From Celeribacter baekdonensis (GTDB lineage: Bacteria; Pseudomonadota; Alphaproteobacteria; Rhodobacterales; Rhodobacteraceae), in NCBI RefSeq assembly GCF_900102315.1, contig NZ_FNBL01000003.1, forward strand, positions 186,001 to 250,000: a DNA stretch of 64,000 bases, read 5' to 3'. The notes under the pieces are model-generated. The model ran no database searches and was not told the DNA's origin. It saw nothing but the letters and a program-made list of their open reading frames with translations. Within the stretch, counting starts at the first letter, position 1. The number at the start of each line of letters is the position of its first letter. The translations under genes were made by a program, and so were the position numbers. Below are positions 44,934 through 52,885 of this stretch, piece by piece.

Positions 44934-45683
44934 ATGGAATTTGTCCACGATCTGATCGGCGGAAATCTTTTGACTCTGCATGTCTTGGGCATGGTGGCGA
45001 TGGTCTTTGTCGCCGCCATTCTCCAAGGCGTGGGGGGCTTGGGCTTTGCCATGTTCTCGGCCCCGCTGTCGGCGCTGTTTTTCCCGGAATTGGCCCCCGG
45101 CCCGCTGCTGGTTTTGGGCGGATGCCTGTCGGTCATGGTGGTCCTGCGCGAACGCTCCGCGATTGATTACAAATCCGCCGGCATGATGATCACGGGCCGG
45201 GTGATTGGCAATTTCATCGCCGTGGCCGTGATGACACTATTGAGTGCGACAAGCTTTTACATTCTCTTCGCGGTGCTGATCTTATTGGGGGTGGCGTTGA
45301 GTTATAGTGGCCTGAGGATCGTTGCCAACTGGCGCACGTTGGGGGCGGCTGGGGTCATGTCGGGCATTATGGGCACGATCACCTCCTCGGGCGCGCCGCC
45401 CTATGCGATCGTCATGCAAAACGCGGCCCCCGCCACTTTGCGGGCGACGCTGAATTTCACCTTCTTTTTTGGGGCAACAACTTCGCTGTTGTTGCTGGCG
45501 TCCGTTGGACGCTTTGGCCTGCATCAACTGCTGTTGGGCCTGTTTTTGCTGCCTGCGCTGCTTTTGGGCTTCACTGTCTCAACACGCCTTGCGCGGCATG
45601 TGCCAAAAGGCGCGATCCGCCATGTGCTTTTGGGGCTGTCCGCCCTCAGCGCGGTCGGGCTTTTGCTGCGGGCGGCCTTTTGA
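44934..45683 (+). CDS. TSUP/TauE-SafE family membrane transporter
   Basis: A 249-aa permease with about eight helices. The N-terminal family segment AAILQGVGGLGFAMFSAPLSALFFPELAPGP shows the usual glycine-rich turn, and IMGTITSSGAPPYAIVMQNA the second. Last gene of the diiron-oxidase operon, its ATG directly abuts the aldehyde dehydrogenase stop. It may export an anionic product such as sulfite, sulfonate or carboxylate. It is the second TSUP gene here and only distantly like the one at 32.0 kb. The GntR gene is convergent 17 bases away. Confidence 0.88.
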   Translation: MEFVHDLIGGNLLTLHVLGMVAMVFVAAILQGVGGLGFAMFSAPLSALFFPELAPGPLLVLGGCLSVMVVLRERSAIDYKSAGMMITGRVIGNFIAVAVMTLLSATSFYILFAVLILLGVALSYSGLRIVANWRTLGAAGVMSGIMGTITSSGAPPYAIVMQNAAPATLRATLNFTFFFGATTSLLLLASVGRFGLHQLLLGLFLLPALLLGFTVSTRLARHVPKGAIRHVLLGLSALSAVGLLLRAAF

Positions 45684-45700
45684 GGTGGATCAGAGAGGGT

Positions 45701-46354
45701 TTAGGCCTCGTCTGTCGCCTCCGGCGTGTCGACCGAATTATACACATGGCGCGCCGCCAAAAGGGCTGCAAGTTCTTCGTCCCCGGCAATCACAGCGCGC
45801 AGAATGTCGGCATGTTCCTGCCAGCTCTTTGACACTTTCACCGGGTCATCTTGCTTAAACAGCATCGCGGTTTGGTCGCGCAGAGTGCGGATCAGGTCCT
45901 GAAGGGTCGCATTGCCCGACACCTGACCAAGTGCGGTGTGAAACGCGTCGTTATGGGCGCTGATCTGGCTAAAATCACCCTCTTCGATGGCGCTTTCACC
46001 CGCTGCAAGGACGCGTTGCAATTCGGCGATCCGCTCCGGGTCTTTGCGCTTGGCCGCGAGTTTGGCATTGAGCGATTCAAGCGTCGCGCGCACTTCGATC
46101 AATTCCATTTTTTGATCGGGTGCGGGCATCGAGACGGTCGCCCCGCGCCGGGGGATGATCTTGACCAGACCTTCGGCGGCCAGTTCCCGCAATGCCTCGC
46201 GCACGGGCATGCGCGACACGCCCATTTCCTCGGAAATCCGACCTTCCACAAGGCGGGCGCCGGTTTCGAATTCGGCGTTCAAAATCCGTTGGCGTAGCGC
46301 ATCCTTGACCATTTTCGTCAATGGTGTGTGCGCGTCTCCCAAAGCCACTGTCAT
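45701..46354 (-). CDS. GntR-family transcriptional regulator with FCD domain
   Basis: A 217-aa regulator: winged HTH at ~10-75 (ALRQRILNAEFETGARLVEG, MGVSRMPVREALRELAAEG, the GntR hallmark) and an FCD ligand domain with metal-binding His/Asp segments (ISAHNDAFHTAL, SWQEHADILRAVIAGDEE, AARHVYN). It lies between the diiron-oxidase operon and the GlcG-reductase operon. GTATAC palindromes lie in its own promoter and upstream of both operons, so it is the obvious candidate for the local repressor. FCD ligands are usually organic acids, which fits an acid product from the aldehyde dehydrogenase. Confidence 0.93.
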   Translation of the reverse strand: MTVALGDAHTPLTKMVKDALRQRILNAEFETGARLVEGRISEEMGVSRMPVREALRELAAEGLVKIIPRRGATVSMPAPDQKMELIEVRATLESLNAKLAAKRKDPERIAELQRVLAAGESAIEEGDFSQISAHNDAFHTALGQVSGNATLQDLIRTLRDQTAMLFKQDDPVKVSKSWQEHADILRAVIAGDEELAALLAARHVYNSVDTPEATDEA

Positions 46355-46416
46355 CTGTTGTCCTGCCGTTTCTTTTGTGGCGCGCGGTCGGGGTGGGCCG
46401 CGCGCGTTTCATAAAG

Positions 46417-46426
46417 TTGTATACCA
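46417..46426. promoter_or_regulatory. candidate GntR operator (autoregulation)
   Basis: TTGTATACCA, about 65 bases upstream of the GntR start. It has the same GTATAC core as the sites near other units of the proposed regulon, so GntR may repress its own gene here. Confidence 0.55.
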
Positions 46427-46573
46427 GATAGCAAAGCGGCTTGCCAAGTCGTGAGGCGGCATGATCGGATCTTGGGTCTGTGCTTGGGATGATCGGCGAG
46501 AATCGCGATTTTCATCCGCAGGACAGAGGGGGTCCTGTCAGATCGCGCACTTGGTTTTGAAATTTATATTGTT

Positions 46574-46585
46574 TGGTATACTAAA
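46574..46585. promoter_or_regulatory. candidate GntR operator upstream of the GlcG-reductase operon
   Basis: TTGGTATACTAA, a near-perfect palindrome ~135 bases upstream of the GlcG start, almost identical to the site at 33789. Confidence 0.55.
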
Positions 46586-46666
46586 ATTGAAACGTGAGGG
46601 GCCATTTGAGGAATTTTTGGCTTATTGCGCTAGAAATAAGTTGCATAGAGGGGATATTTTTGAAAA

Positions 46667-46677
46667 CAGTATACAAA
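46667..46677. promoter_or_regulatory. candidate GntR operator close to the GlcG start
   Basis: CAGTATACAAA, ~40 bases before the GlcG start, where a bound repressor would block transcription. It is the second GTATAC core in the same promoter. Confidence 0.5.
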
Positions 46678-46714
46678 ATAAAAGTTACAATCGCACAACT
46701 CAAGAGATGATCCA

Positions 46715-47194
46715 TTGAAAACTGTCCTCAGACTTCAGTCCGAAGAGGCGCGCGTGATGATCGCGGCTGCTGTTGAAAAATCCAAAGAAATCGGGGTGCT
46801 CGAAACAATTTGCATCGCGGATGACGGAGGATTCCCGATCCTGATCGAACGTATGGACGGCGCGCGCGTCACAGGCCCGCAAATCAGTTGGAATAAGGCC
46901 TTTACGGCGGCCACGCACAAACGCTCGACCCATCTGTTCAACAAGGCTCCCAACGGTCCGGCGCTGCCGGGGAATGAGGCCTTTGGTATCCAATTGTCTT
47001 TTGAGGGCAAGTTCGCGGTTTTCGTCGGCGGCTTTCCGATTGTTGTCGATGATGAGGTCGTTGGCGGTGTTGGCCTGTCGGGCGGCAATGGCGAACAGGA
47101 CACAGCCGCTGGCGTTGCCGCGCTACAGGCCTTGTCTGATCTGCTGACCCCACAGGGCCATAAGGTGCTTGTCGCCGCCGACATCAAAAAGTGA
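46715..47194 (+). CDS. GlcG/HbpS (DUF336) family protein
   Basis: A 159-aa protein of the GlcG/HbpS family. The signature pattern ADDGGFPILIERMDGARVTGPQISWNKAFTAA begins at about residue 29, then GKFAVFVGGFPIVVDDEVVGGVGLSGG. Family members bind haem or occur in glycolate, propanediol and oxygenase gene clusters with uncertain roles. The only suitable start is TTG at 46715 with AAGAGA upstream, suggesting low translation. It precedes the reductase by seven bases and is behind two GTATAC palindromes. Confidence 0.85.
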   Translation: MKTVLRLQSEEARVMIAAAVEKSKEIGVLETICIADDGGFPILIERMDGARVTGPQISWNKAFTAATHKRSTHLFNKAPNGPALPGNEAFGIQLSFEGKFAVFVGGFPIVVDDEVVGGVGLSGGNGEQDTAAGVAALQALSDLLTPQGHKVLVAADIKK

Positions 47195-47201
47195 GGCCAC
47201 C

Positions 47202-48251
47202 ATGACCATCATTCGCGCAGTTCACAAAGTCGAAGGGGGCACATCGGAAACCGAGGCCTTGCATGTGACCTTGGCCGAAACCGGCAAAACCTTTCCGGTC
47301 CAGCCGCATGAATCCGTTCTGGCGGCGGCATTGAACGCCGGGATTGAGTTGGCACATGAGTGCAAGACAGGGTTTTGTGGCTCTTGTCGGGTACGGGTTT
47401 TGGAAGGCGGTGTCGCCTATGCGGATGATCCCATTGGATTGAGCGATCAAGAGCGCGGCTGTGGTTTTGCGCTGGCCTGTCAGGCGCGGGCGCAAACCAA
47501 CCTTGTGATCGAAGCGCCGTTGATGCCAACAGATCGCCCGGAACCGTCCCCCTTCATGGCTCAGGTTTTGGCCGTCGATCAGGTCTGCGGTGACATCACC
47601 CGGCTGCGCCTGTCCCCGGTTGGCGGCATGCCGGCGTTTCTTCCGGGTCAATATGTTGATGTGGTCACACAGAGCGGTGCGACACGGTCGTTTTCGATCG
47701 CTTCGGCTCCAGATGAAACCATGATCGAGTTGCATATCCGTACCATCCCCGGCGGGATGTTCACCGCTGGCATCGTCCCGGCGCTCAAATGCGGGGAGAC
47801 GGTGGCTCTGCATGGACCGCACGGGCTGTTCCGCCTGCGTCTCGATGATTTTCGTCCCCTCGTTTTGGTTGCGACCGGCACGGGCATCGCGCCGCTGCGC
47901 GCCATGCTTGCGGCGATTAAGGACGATCCAGACTGTCCACCCGTCGCGCTCTATTGGGGGATGCGCGAGGAAAGCGAGCTGTATCTCGCCGATGAGATCG
48001 CCACGTTGGGCGCGGCGTTGGAGGATTTCACCTTTGTTCCGGTCCTGTCGCGGGCCACAGAAGGCTGGTCAGGGCGGCGGGGCTATGTTCAGGATGCGGT
48101 GATCGAAGATCTCCCCGATCTGTCAGAGCATGCGCTCTATCTGTGCGGCTCCCCGGCAATGATCGCCGCGGCGCGTGTGCGCGCTCTTGAAGCTGAGGCG
48201 AGCGTCAACCATATCTATGTGGACAGCTTTCACTTCGCACATAATCTGTAA
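47202..48251 (+). CDS. ferredoxin-FAD-NAD(P)H reductase (oxygenase reductase component)
   Basis: A 349-aa three-domain reductase. The N-terminal 2Fe-2S domain has Cys54, Cys59, Cys62 and Cys93. The FAD-binding barrel carries RSFSIASAPDE (RxYS variant), and the NAD domain has ATGTGIAPLRAML with CGSP near the end. This is the order of phenol-hydroxylase or CDP-6-deoxyhexulose reductase-like components. With the diiron oxidase and two ferredoxins encoded nearby under similar operators, it is the likely source of electrons for that system. Confidence 0.9.
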   Translation: MTIIRAVHKVEGGTSETEALHVTLAETGKTFPVQPHESVLAAALNAGIELAHECKTGFCGSCRVRVLEGGVAYADDPIGLSDQERGCGFALACQARAQTNLVIEAPLMPTDRPEPSPFMAQVLAVDQVCGDITRLRLSPVGGMPAFLPGQYVDVVTQSGATRSFSIASAPDETMIELHIRTIPGGMFTAGIVPALKCGETVALHGPHGLFRLRLDDFRPLVLVATGTGIAPLRAMLAAIKDDPDCPPVALYWGMREESELYLADEIATLGAALEDFTFVPVLSRATEGWSGRRGYVQDAVIEDLPDLSEHALYLCGSPAMIAAARVRALEAEASVNHIYVDSFHFAHNL

Positions 48252-48301
48252 CCAGAGCCGCCTTTGCGCGCGCTCGCAAGACAGAGGGGGATCGAGGCAC
48301 C

Positions 48302-49345
48302 ATGTCCTCGTCCATATTCAAGTATTTTCGCTGGAGTTTTGCGGTCACCTTGATCGGTCTTGGGCTCTGTATCTGGCTCGGTTGGGCCTACACCGGGCAG
48401 CTCTCTGGCATGATCGCCTTTGTCACGATTGGGATTATCCTTTCGGTGCTCGAAATCTCGTTGAGCTTCGATAATGCCATCGTGAATGCCAATAAACTCA
48501 GAGATATGAGCGATGTCTGGCGGCGGCGCTTTCTCACATGGGGCATCCTGATTGCCGTCTTTGGCATGCGGATCATCTTTCCGCTGGCTGTTGTCTCTAT
48601 CGCCGCCAAAATAGGCCCGATCGAGGCCATTCGCTTGGCCGCCACCGAGCCTTCCGAATATGCGCGTCTCATTGGGGCCGCGCATCTGTCGATCTCGGCC
48701 TTTGGCGGGACGTTTTTGATGATGGTGGCGTTGAACTATTTTATCGACCCTGACAAGGAGGTCGATTGGCTGCGCCCGCTCGAAAATCTTTTGCGGACAT
48801 GGGCCTCCGTGCGCGGAGTGGCGATTGGTTTGGTGTTGCTCATTGTGTTGCTGATCTCAGGGTTTCTTGATCAGGCGGAACGCGGCTCATTTCTGGTCGC
48901 TGCGATTGCGGGACTGGTGGCCTTTATCGCGGTCGAAACGCTCGGGCATATTCTTGACCGCGGAGCGATGGCGGCGGCAGGCGGGTTTGGCGCGTTCATG
49001 TATCTCGAAGTGCTGGATGCCTCCTTTAGCTTTGACGGGGTGATCGGGGCCTTTGCCCTGACACAAAACCTGTTTCTCATTGCCATCGGTCTGGGCATCG
49101 GCGCGATGTATGTGCGCTCGATGACGATCATGTTGGTGGAAAAGGAAACGCTGACCGCGTTTCGCTATCTCGAACACGGGGCGTTTTACTCGGTGTTTGT
49201 GTTGTCTTGCGTGATGTTCGTGCAAAGCCTCGTGCATATCCCTGAGGTGATCACCGGGTTGGTCGGCGCGGGCTTTATCCTGCTCTCGCTTGTCTCTTCG
49301 CTGCGCTACAACAAGCGCCGTTCTCATCCGGCGGCGGCGGAATAG
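48302..49345 (+). CDS. DUF475 (TerC-like) integral membrane protein
   Basis: A 347-aa membrane protein with about nine helices. The segments LEISLSFDNAIVNANKL and LDASFSFDGVIGAFALTQN, each with an intramembrane Asp (SFDNAI, SFDGVI), are characteristic of the DUF475/TerC group, thought to move metal ions across the membrane. It starts 50 bases after the reductase with GAGGGGGATC and may be cotranscribed. A role in metal homeostasis for the iron enzymes is possible but unproven. Its relation to the catabolic genes is unclear. Confidence 0.85.
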   Translation: MSSSIFKYFRWSFAVTLIGLGLCIWLGWAYTGQLSGMIAFVTIGIILSVLEISLSFDNAIVNANKLRDMSDVWRRRFLTWGILIAVFGMRIIFPLAVVSIAAKIGPIEAIRLAATEPSEYARLIGAAHLSISAFGGTFLMMVALNYFIDPDKEVDWLRPLENLLRTWASVRGVAIGLVLLIVLLISGFLDQAERGSFLVAAIAGLVAFIAVETLGHILDRGAMAAAGGFGAFMYLEVLDASFSFDGVIGAFALTQNLFLIAIGLGIGAMYVRSMTIMLVEKETLTAFRYLEHGAFYSVFVLSCVMFVQSLVHIPEVITGLVGAGFILLSLVSSLRYNKRRSHPAAAE

Positions 49346-49366
49346 GTCGTATCTTTGGCGGTCTCT

Positions 49367-49410
49367 GTAAGGCGCTTATCGGCTTTCCCTGGCCCAAAGA
49401 AGTGCCTTAC
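49367..49410. terminator. long inverted repeat between convergent genes
   Basis: GTAAGGC (49367-49373) pairs with GCCTTAC (49404-49410), extendable by CTT/AAG with one mismatch, around a ~25-base loop. It lies at the converging ends of the DUF475 and nitrilase genes. A TTT follows on the plus strand. Weak bidirectional terminator candidate. Confidence 0.4.
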
Positions 49411-50174
49411 TTTATCGGGGCGGGGCGAAACTCAGTCCCCTGTATCGACAGGGCTTCTGGCGGATAGTCTGTGAGTTTCGGCAGATCAACGATCAAAAGC
49501 GTCTCGTCCATGCCCGCCCGCGCCAGCGCGCGCCCATCGGGTCCGGCAATCACCGATCCGCCGCCAAATTGTATCCCGTTTTCGGCACCGCAAGAGTTGG
49601 CATAGGCGACAAAGGCGCGGTTTTCATGGGCGCGGGTCGGGACCAGCACCTCCTGAACATGCTCATAGCCTGCGGGATTGGCGGTGGGGACAAAAAGGAC
49701 CTCCGCCCCGGCGCGCGCGAGTGTTGCGGCATGGCCGGGGAATTCGATGTCATAACAGATCAATATCCCGCAGGTACGTCCCGCAAGTTGGAAGGTCGGG
49801 GACAGGTGATCTCCCGCCGTAAAACTCGCGCGCTCCATGTCCCCGAAAAGCTGAACTTTGCGGTAATGCGATAAAATCGCGCCATCTGCACCGATGCAGC
49901 TTGCGGCGTTATAGACTGTTGATCCTGACCGTTCGGCCCACCCAAACACCAACGCACATCCCGTGTCCGCCACCCGTGTCCGCAGATCATCCATCCAAGC
50001 GCCCGCGATCGGCTGGGCCTCGGCGTGATGTAAATCGGGCCGATTGTATCCGGGGAAAAACAATTCGGGCAGCACAAGCACATCCGCACCTTGGCGTGCC
50101 GCCGTGTGCAAAAGCGCCTCTGTCCGCTCAAATGAGTGGTCGGCTGGCGCGGATTGAAACAGCGCCAGTTTCAT
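49407..50174 (-). CDS. nitrilase-superfamily carbon-nitrogen hydrolase
   Basis: A ~255-aa amidohydrolase with the complete Glu-Lys-Cys triad: Glu in LPELFFPGYN, Lys in YRKVQLFGD and Cys in GILICYDIEFPG. The last context is typical of the N-carbamoylputrescine/aliphatic amidase branch rather than true nitrilases. I prefer the ATG at 50174 (MKLALFQSAP), as the upstream TTG adds six unlikely residues. It shares an operon with the isochorismatase-family hydrolase, and the pair suggests hydrolysis of an N-carbamoyl or amide compound brought in by the divergent ABC importer. Confidence 0.9.
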   Translation of the reverse strand: MKLALFQSAPADHSFERTEALLHTAARQGADVLVLPELFFPGYNRPDLHHAEAQPIAGAWMDDLRTRVADTGCALVFGWAERSGSTVYNAASCIGADGAILSHYRKVQLFGDMERASFTAGDHLSPTFQLAGRTCGILICYDIEFPGHAATLARAGAEVLFVPTANPAGYEHVQEVLVPTRAHENRAFVAYANSCGAENGIQFGGGSVIAGPDGRALARAGMDETLLIVDLPKLTDYPPEALSIQGTEFRPAPIK

Positions 50175-50224
50175 GTTGGACCATTTGTGCAAGGTGTCGT
50201 GGTCAAAATGCCCCTCTCTTTCGT

Positions 50225-50911
50225 TCAGCTATAGCGTTCAATCAATGTAGTCGTATCCGTCACATCGCCAAAGAACAGCGCGAAATTGATCAAGGCAAAG
50301 GCGTGTTCGTCATCGCGCAGGGACGCACAGGCATCATGCACCATGGTGGTCCGAAAGTTGAGCATCATTGCGTCCCGCGCGGTGGAATCACAACAGGCAT
50401 TGGTCATGGTTCCTCCCACCAAAATGGCCTCAATACCCGCCGCGCGCAGCCTATGTTCCAAATCTCCGGCACCTTGGATCACCCCACTATAGCGGGTCTT
50501 TTCGACGATCATATCCTCGTCGCGCACATCGAGATTGGGCCAGATCTGCGAGCCTTTGGCCTCGCGATCCAACGCGGCACAGCGGGTTTCGAACCGCGCG
50601 GGAGTCAGCAAGGTTTGATGAAAATGCGGGATCTCGGCCAGCGCTTGTTCGGTGTAAAGCGTTCTGATCCAGATCACTGTCCCACCCGCTTGGCGTAGTG
50701 CCTTGGCCAGCCGGTTGATGTTGTCGACGATGGCGCGTGCATTGGGCACGCTGGCACCACTTTGCGGATCAAGAAAGTAGTTTTGCATGTCAACCACGAC
50801 CAGAGCGGTCCGATCCGCGGGGAGGGAATCGTGTACATGCAAACGACCTTGGCGGGCCAGGATGCGCTCAGTCGCCCATCCAGGCATCTCAAATGGGTGA
50901 ATTTTGCTCAT
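50225..50911 (-). CDS. isochorismatase-family cysteine hydrolase
   Basis: A 228-aa hydrolase with the family triad Asp41 (VVVDMQNYF), Lys138 (VEKTRYSG) and Cys173 (GGTMTNACCDSTARDA), and the cis-peptide before the Cys loop. Members include N-carbamoylsarcosine, biuret, ureidoacrylate and maleamate hydrolases, all cleaving C-N bonds. Its start is 161 bases from the divergent ABC binding protein gene with a GTATAC palindrome between. The nitrilase-family gene follows by 50 bases. Substrate not determinable. Confidence 0.92.
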   Translation of the reverse strand: MSKIHPFEMPGWATERILARQGRLHVHDSLPADRTALVVVDMQNYFLDPQSGASVPNARAIVDNINRLAKALRQAGGTVIWIRTLYTEQALAEIPHFHQTLLTPARFETRCAALDREAKGSQIWPNLDVRDEDMIVEKTRYSGVIQGAGDLEHRLRAAGIEAILVGGTMTNACCDSTARDAMMLNFRTTMVHDACASLRDDEHAFALINFALFFGDVTDTTTLIERYS

Positions 50912-50982
50912 ATTGTGATCTCCATGGTCAGGGTGTGCGCAAATTTTATGCTCTTGTGGAGGTATTTTAGTGATCTTCTTTC

Positions 50983-51000
50983 AGTATATTGTATACTGCA
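50983..51000. promoter_or_regulatory. candidate GntR operator between hydrolases and importer
   Basis: AGTATATTGTATACTGCA, with GTATAC at 50991-50996 flanked by inverted TGCAGTATAC-like arms. It lies ~75 bases from each divergent start and fits joint control of uptake and hydrolysis. Confidence 0.55.
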
Positions 51001-51071
51001 ATTCAAGTCGATAGGCCCAGATCACAACACTTTCGGCAAAAAATACAACACTCTCGTCAACAGGAGGTACT

Positions 51072-52076
51072 ATGAAAATCGCACGCACTCTTTCCTTTAT
51101 CGCTGGCATCACGGCGGCGACGCTGACGACCATGCCCACACCGGCTGCCGCCGAGGATGTGACAAAAATCTCCTTCATGGAGGTCATTCACTCGCTGTTT
51201 TATTCACCGCTCTATGTCGCGATCGGCAATGGCTATTTTGAGGAAGAGGGCATCGCCTTTGATCTGATCGCAGGTCAGGGCAGCGACAAGGTGACGGCCG
51301 CCTTACTGTCAAAATCCGTGGATATCGCGCTCGCCGGGCCGGAGACCACACTCTATGTCGAGACCGGAAAGTCACCTGAGAAAATTCGCATCATTGCCGG
51401 GCTGACGGCAACGGATGGCTCCTTTCTGATCGGGCATGATCCTGCGACAGGCGACTTTGATTGGGCCACATTGAAGGGCAAAAAAATCCTTGGTTGGCGC
51501 GAAGGGTCGTCTCCGGCGATGTTCCTGCGCGCGGCGCTTGAAAAGGCCGGTTTGAACCCGGACGAAGATGTTGAAATCATCACCAATGTTGCCATTCCTG
51601 CCCGGATGGGGGCCTTCATGTCGGGCGTTGCCGATTATGGCACCTTCTTTGAACCGGACGTGACCACGCTTGAGGCCAACGGTTTTTATGCCCAAACCAA
51701 TGTCGGCCAGGCGGTTGGCAATATCGACTATACGGTCTTCATTGCCCGCCAAGCCTATATCGCCGAGCATCCAGAGGTGGTGGGCGGCTTTGTCAAAGCG
51801 ATCGCCAAGGCCGAAGCCTGGATTGCCGAGGCCCCGGAGGCCGATGTGGCGCAGGTCTTGCAGCCCTATTTTCCCGGCGTGGGTTTGGACGAGCTGTCCC
51901 AAAGCGTACTGCGTCACCGTACGGCGGGCGTTTGGAAAACGTCACCCGCGGTTGCGCCTGAGGCGATTGACGCGCTTCAAGACATGCTGATGCATAATGG
52001 ACTTCTCGCCGTTGAGACAAAAGTGGCTTTTGAAAACGTCGTAGATCCCAGCTTCTTTGCGCAGAGTGCGCAATAA
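51072..52076 (+). CDS. ABC transporter substrate-binding protein, NitT/TauT (NMT1-like) type
   Basis: A 334-aa exported binding protein with a Sec leader cleaved near PAAAED (residue ~28). The mature sequence ITKISFMEVIHSLFYSPLYVAIGNGYFEEEGI and the following SVDIALAGPETTLYVETG are typical of the family that binds sulfonates, nitrate, thiamine precursors or pyrimidines. A perfect ACAGGAGGTACT precedes the ATG. Its stop overlaps the ATPase start as TAATG. Adjacent C-N hydrolases favour a nitrogen compound, while TSUP genes in the same proposed regulon allow a sulfonate. Confidence 0.92.
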   Translation: MKIARTLSFIAGITAATLTTMPTPAAAEDVTKISFMEVIHSLFYSPLYVAIGNGYFEEEGIAFDLIAGQGSDKVTAALLSKSVDIALAGPETTLYVETGKSPEKIRIIAGLTATDGSFLIGHDPATGDFDWATLKGKKILGWREGSSPAMFLRAALEKAGLNPDEDVEIITNVAIPARMGAFMSGVADYGTFFEPDVTTLEANGFYAQTNVGQAVGNIDYTVFIARQAYIAEHPEVVGGFVKAIAKAEAWIAEAPEADVAQVLQPYFPGVGLDELSQSVLRHRTAGVWKTSPAVAPEAIDALQDMLMHNGLLAVETKVAFENVVDPSFFAQSAQ

Positions 52077-52885
52077 TGACGGGCGATACCACAGGGCGGC
52101 ACCTCGCGGTGCCGCCCAAAATTGAATTTCGCAACGTCGACCTGCATTACTTTTCGACCAAGGGTGAAACCCACGCCGTGAGTGACATGAATTTCACCGT
52201 CAACAAAGGTGAATTCATCTCCATTGTTGGGCAATCCGGCTGTGGCAAATCGACGTTGCTGTCACTGCTGTGCGGATTGATGCAATCGACTTCGGGACAG
52301 GTGCTGATCGACGGAAAACCCGTCAAAGGCCCCTCGCCACAGGTGGGGTTTATGTTGCAACACGACAGCTTGTTTGAATGGCGCACCATTTTAGAGAACG
52401 CGCTGCTTGGACCGGAAATTCGTGGCATGGACATGCCCGCCGCACGGGCGCGGGCCGAGCGGATTTTGACGAATTACGGTCTTGGGCAGTTCTTGCATCA
52501 CCGTCCAACGCAATTGTCGGGCGGGATGCGTCAACGCGCGGCGCTTGGGCGGACCATGTGTATGGAGCCGGATATCCTTTTGCTTGATGAGCCGTTTTCG
52601 GCGCTGGATTTTCAGACCCGCATGTCGATTTCCGAGGAGATCGGCGAGATCATCCGGCGCGAAGGCAAGACCGCGATCCTTGTCACCCATGACATCCCCG
52701 AAGCCATCGCCATGGCCGACCGGGTGATCGTTCTCAGTCCACGCCCCGGACGGCTCAAAAACATTCACGACATCACCTTCCCAAGTTTGGGCGAGGTGCG
52801 TCCCGGCTGCATGGCAGTGCGCGATGCGGAGGAGTTCAAAGACTATTTCCACACAATCTGGACGGAGATGGAATCCGATGGCTGA
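52076..52885 (+). CDS. NitT/TauT-type ABC transporter ATP-binding protein
   Basis: A 269-aa ATPase with Walker A GQSGCGKST (about residues 53-61), signature LSGGMRQRAAL, Walker B ILLLDEPFSALD and switch VTHDIPEA. These are the standard SsuB/TauB/NrtD features. The ATG overlaps the binding-protein stop, and the permease start lies inside its 3' end, so the three genes are tightly coupled. Confidence 0.94.
   Translation: MTGDTTGRHLAVPPKIEFRNVDLHYFSTKGETHAVSDMNFTVNKGEFISIVGQSGCGKSTLLSLLCGLMQSTSGQVLIDGKPVKGPSPQVGFMLQHDSLFEWRTILENALLGPEIRGMDMPAARARAERILTNYGLGQFLHHRPTQLSGGMRQRAALGRTMCMEPDILLLDEPFSALDFQTRMSISEEIGEIIRREGKTAILVTHDIPEAIAMADRVIVLSPRPGRLKNIHDITFPSLGEVRPGCMAVRDAEEFKDYFHTIWTEMESDG

Larger units (their letters stand above)
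46355..46714. other. divergent control region with three GTATAC palindromes
   Basis: 360 bases between the GntR gene and the GlcG-like gene. It contains TTGTATACCA (46417-46426), TTGGTATACTAA (46574-46585) and CAGTATACAAA (46667-46677). The first is near the GntR start and the other two precede the GlcG start. No gene is apparent in it. The stretch from 46555 to 46690 is clearly AT-rich. Confidence 0.65.
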
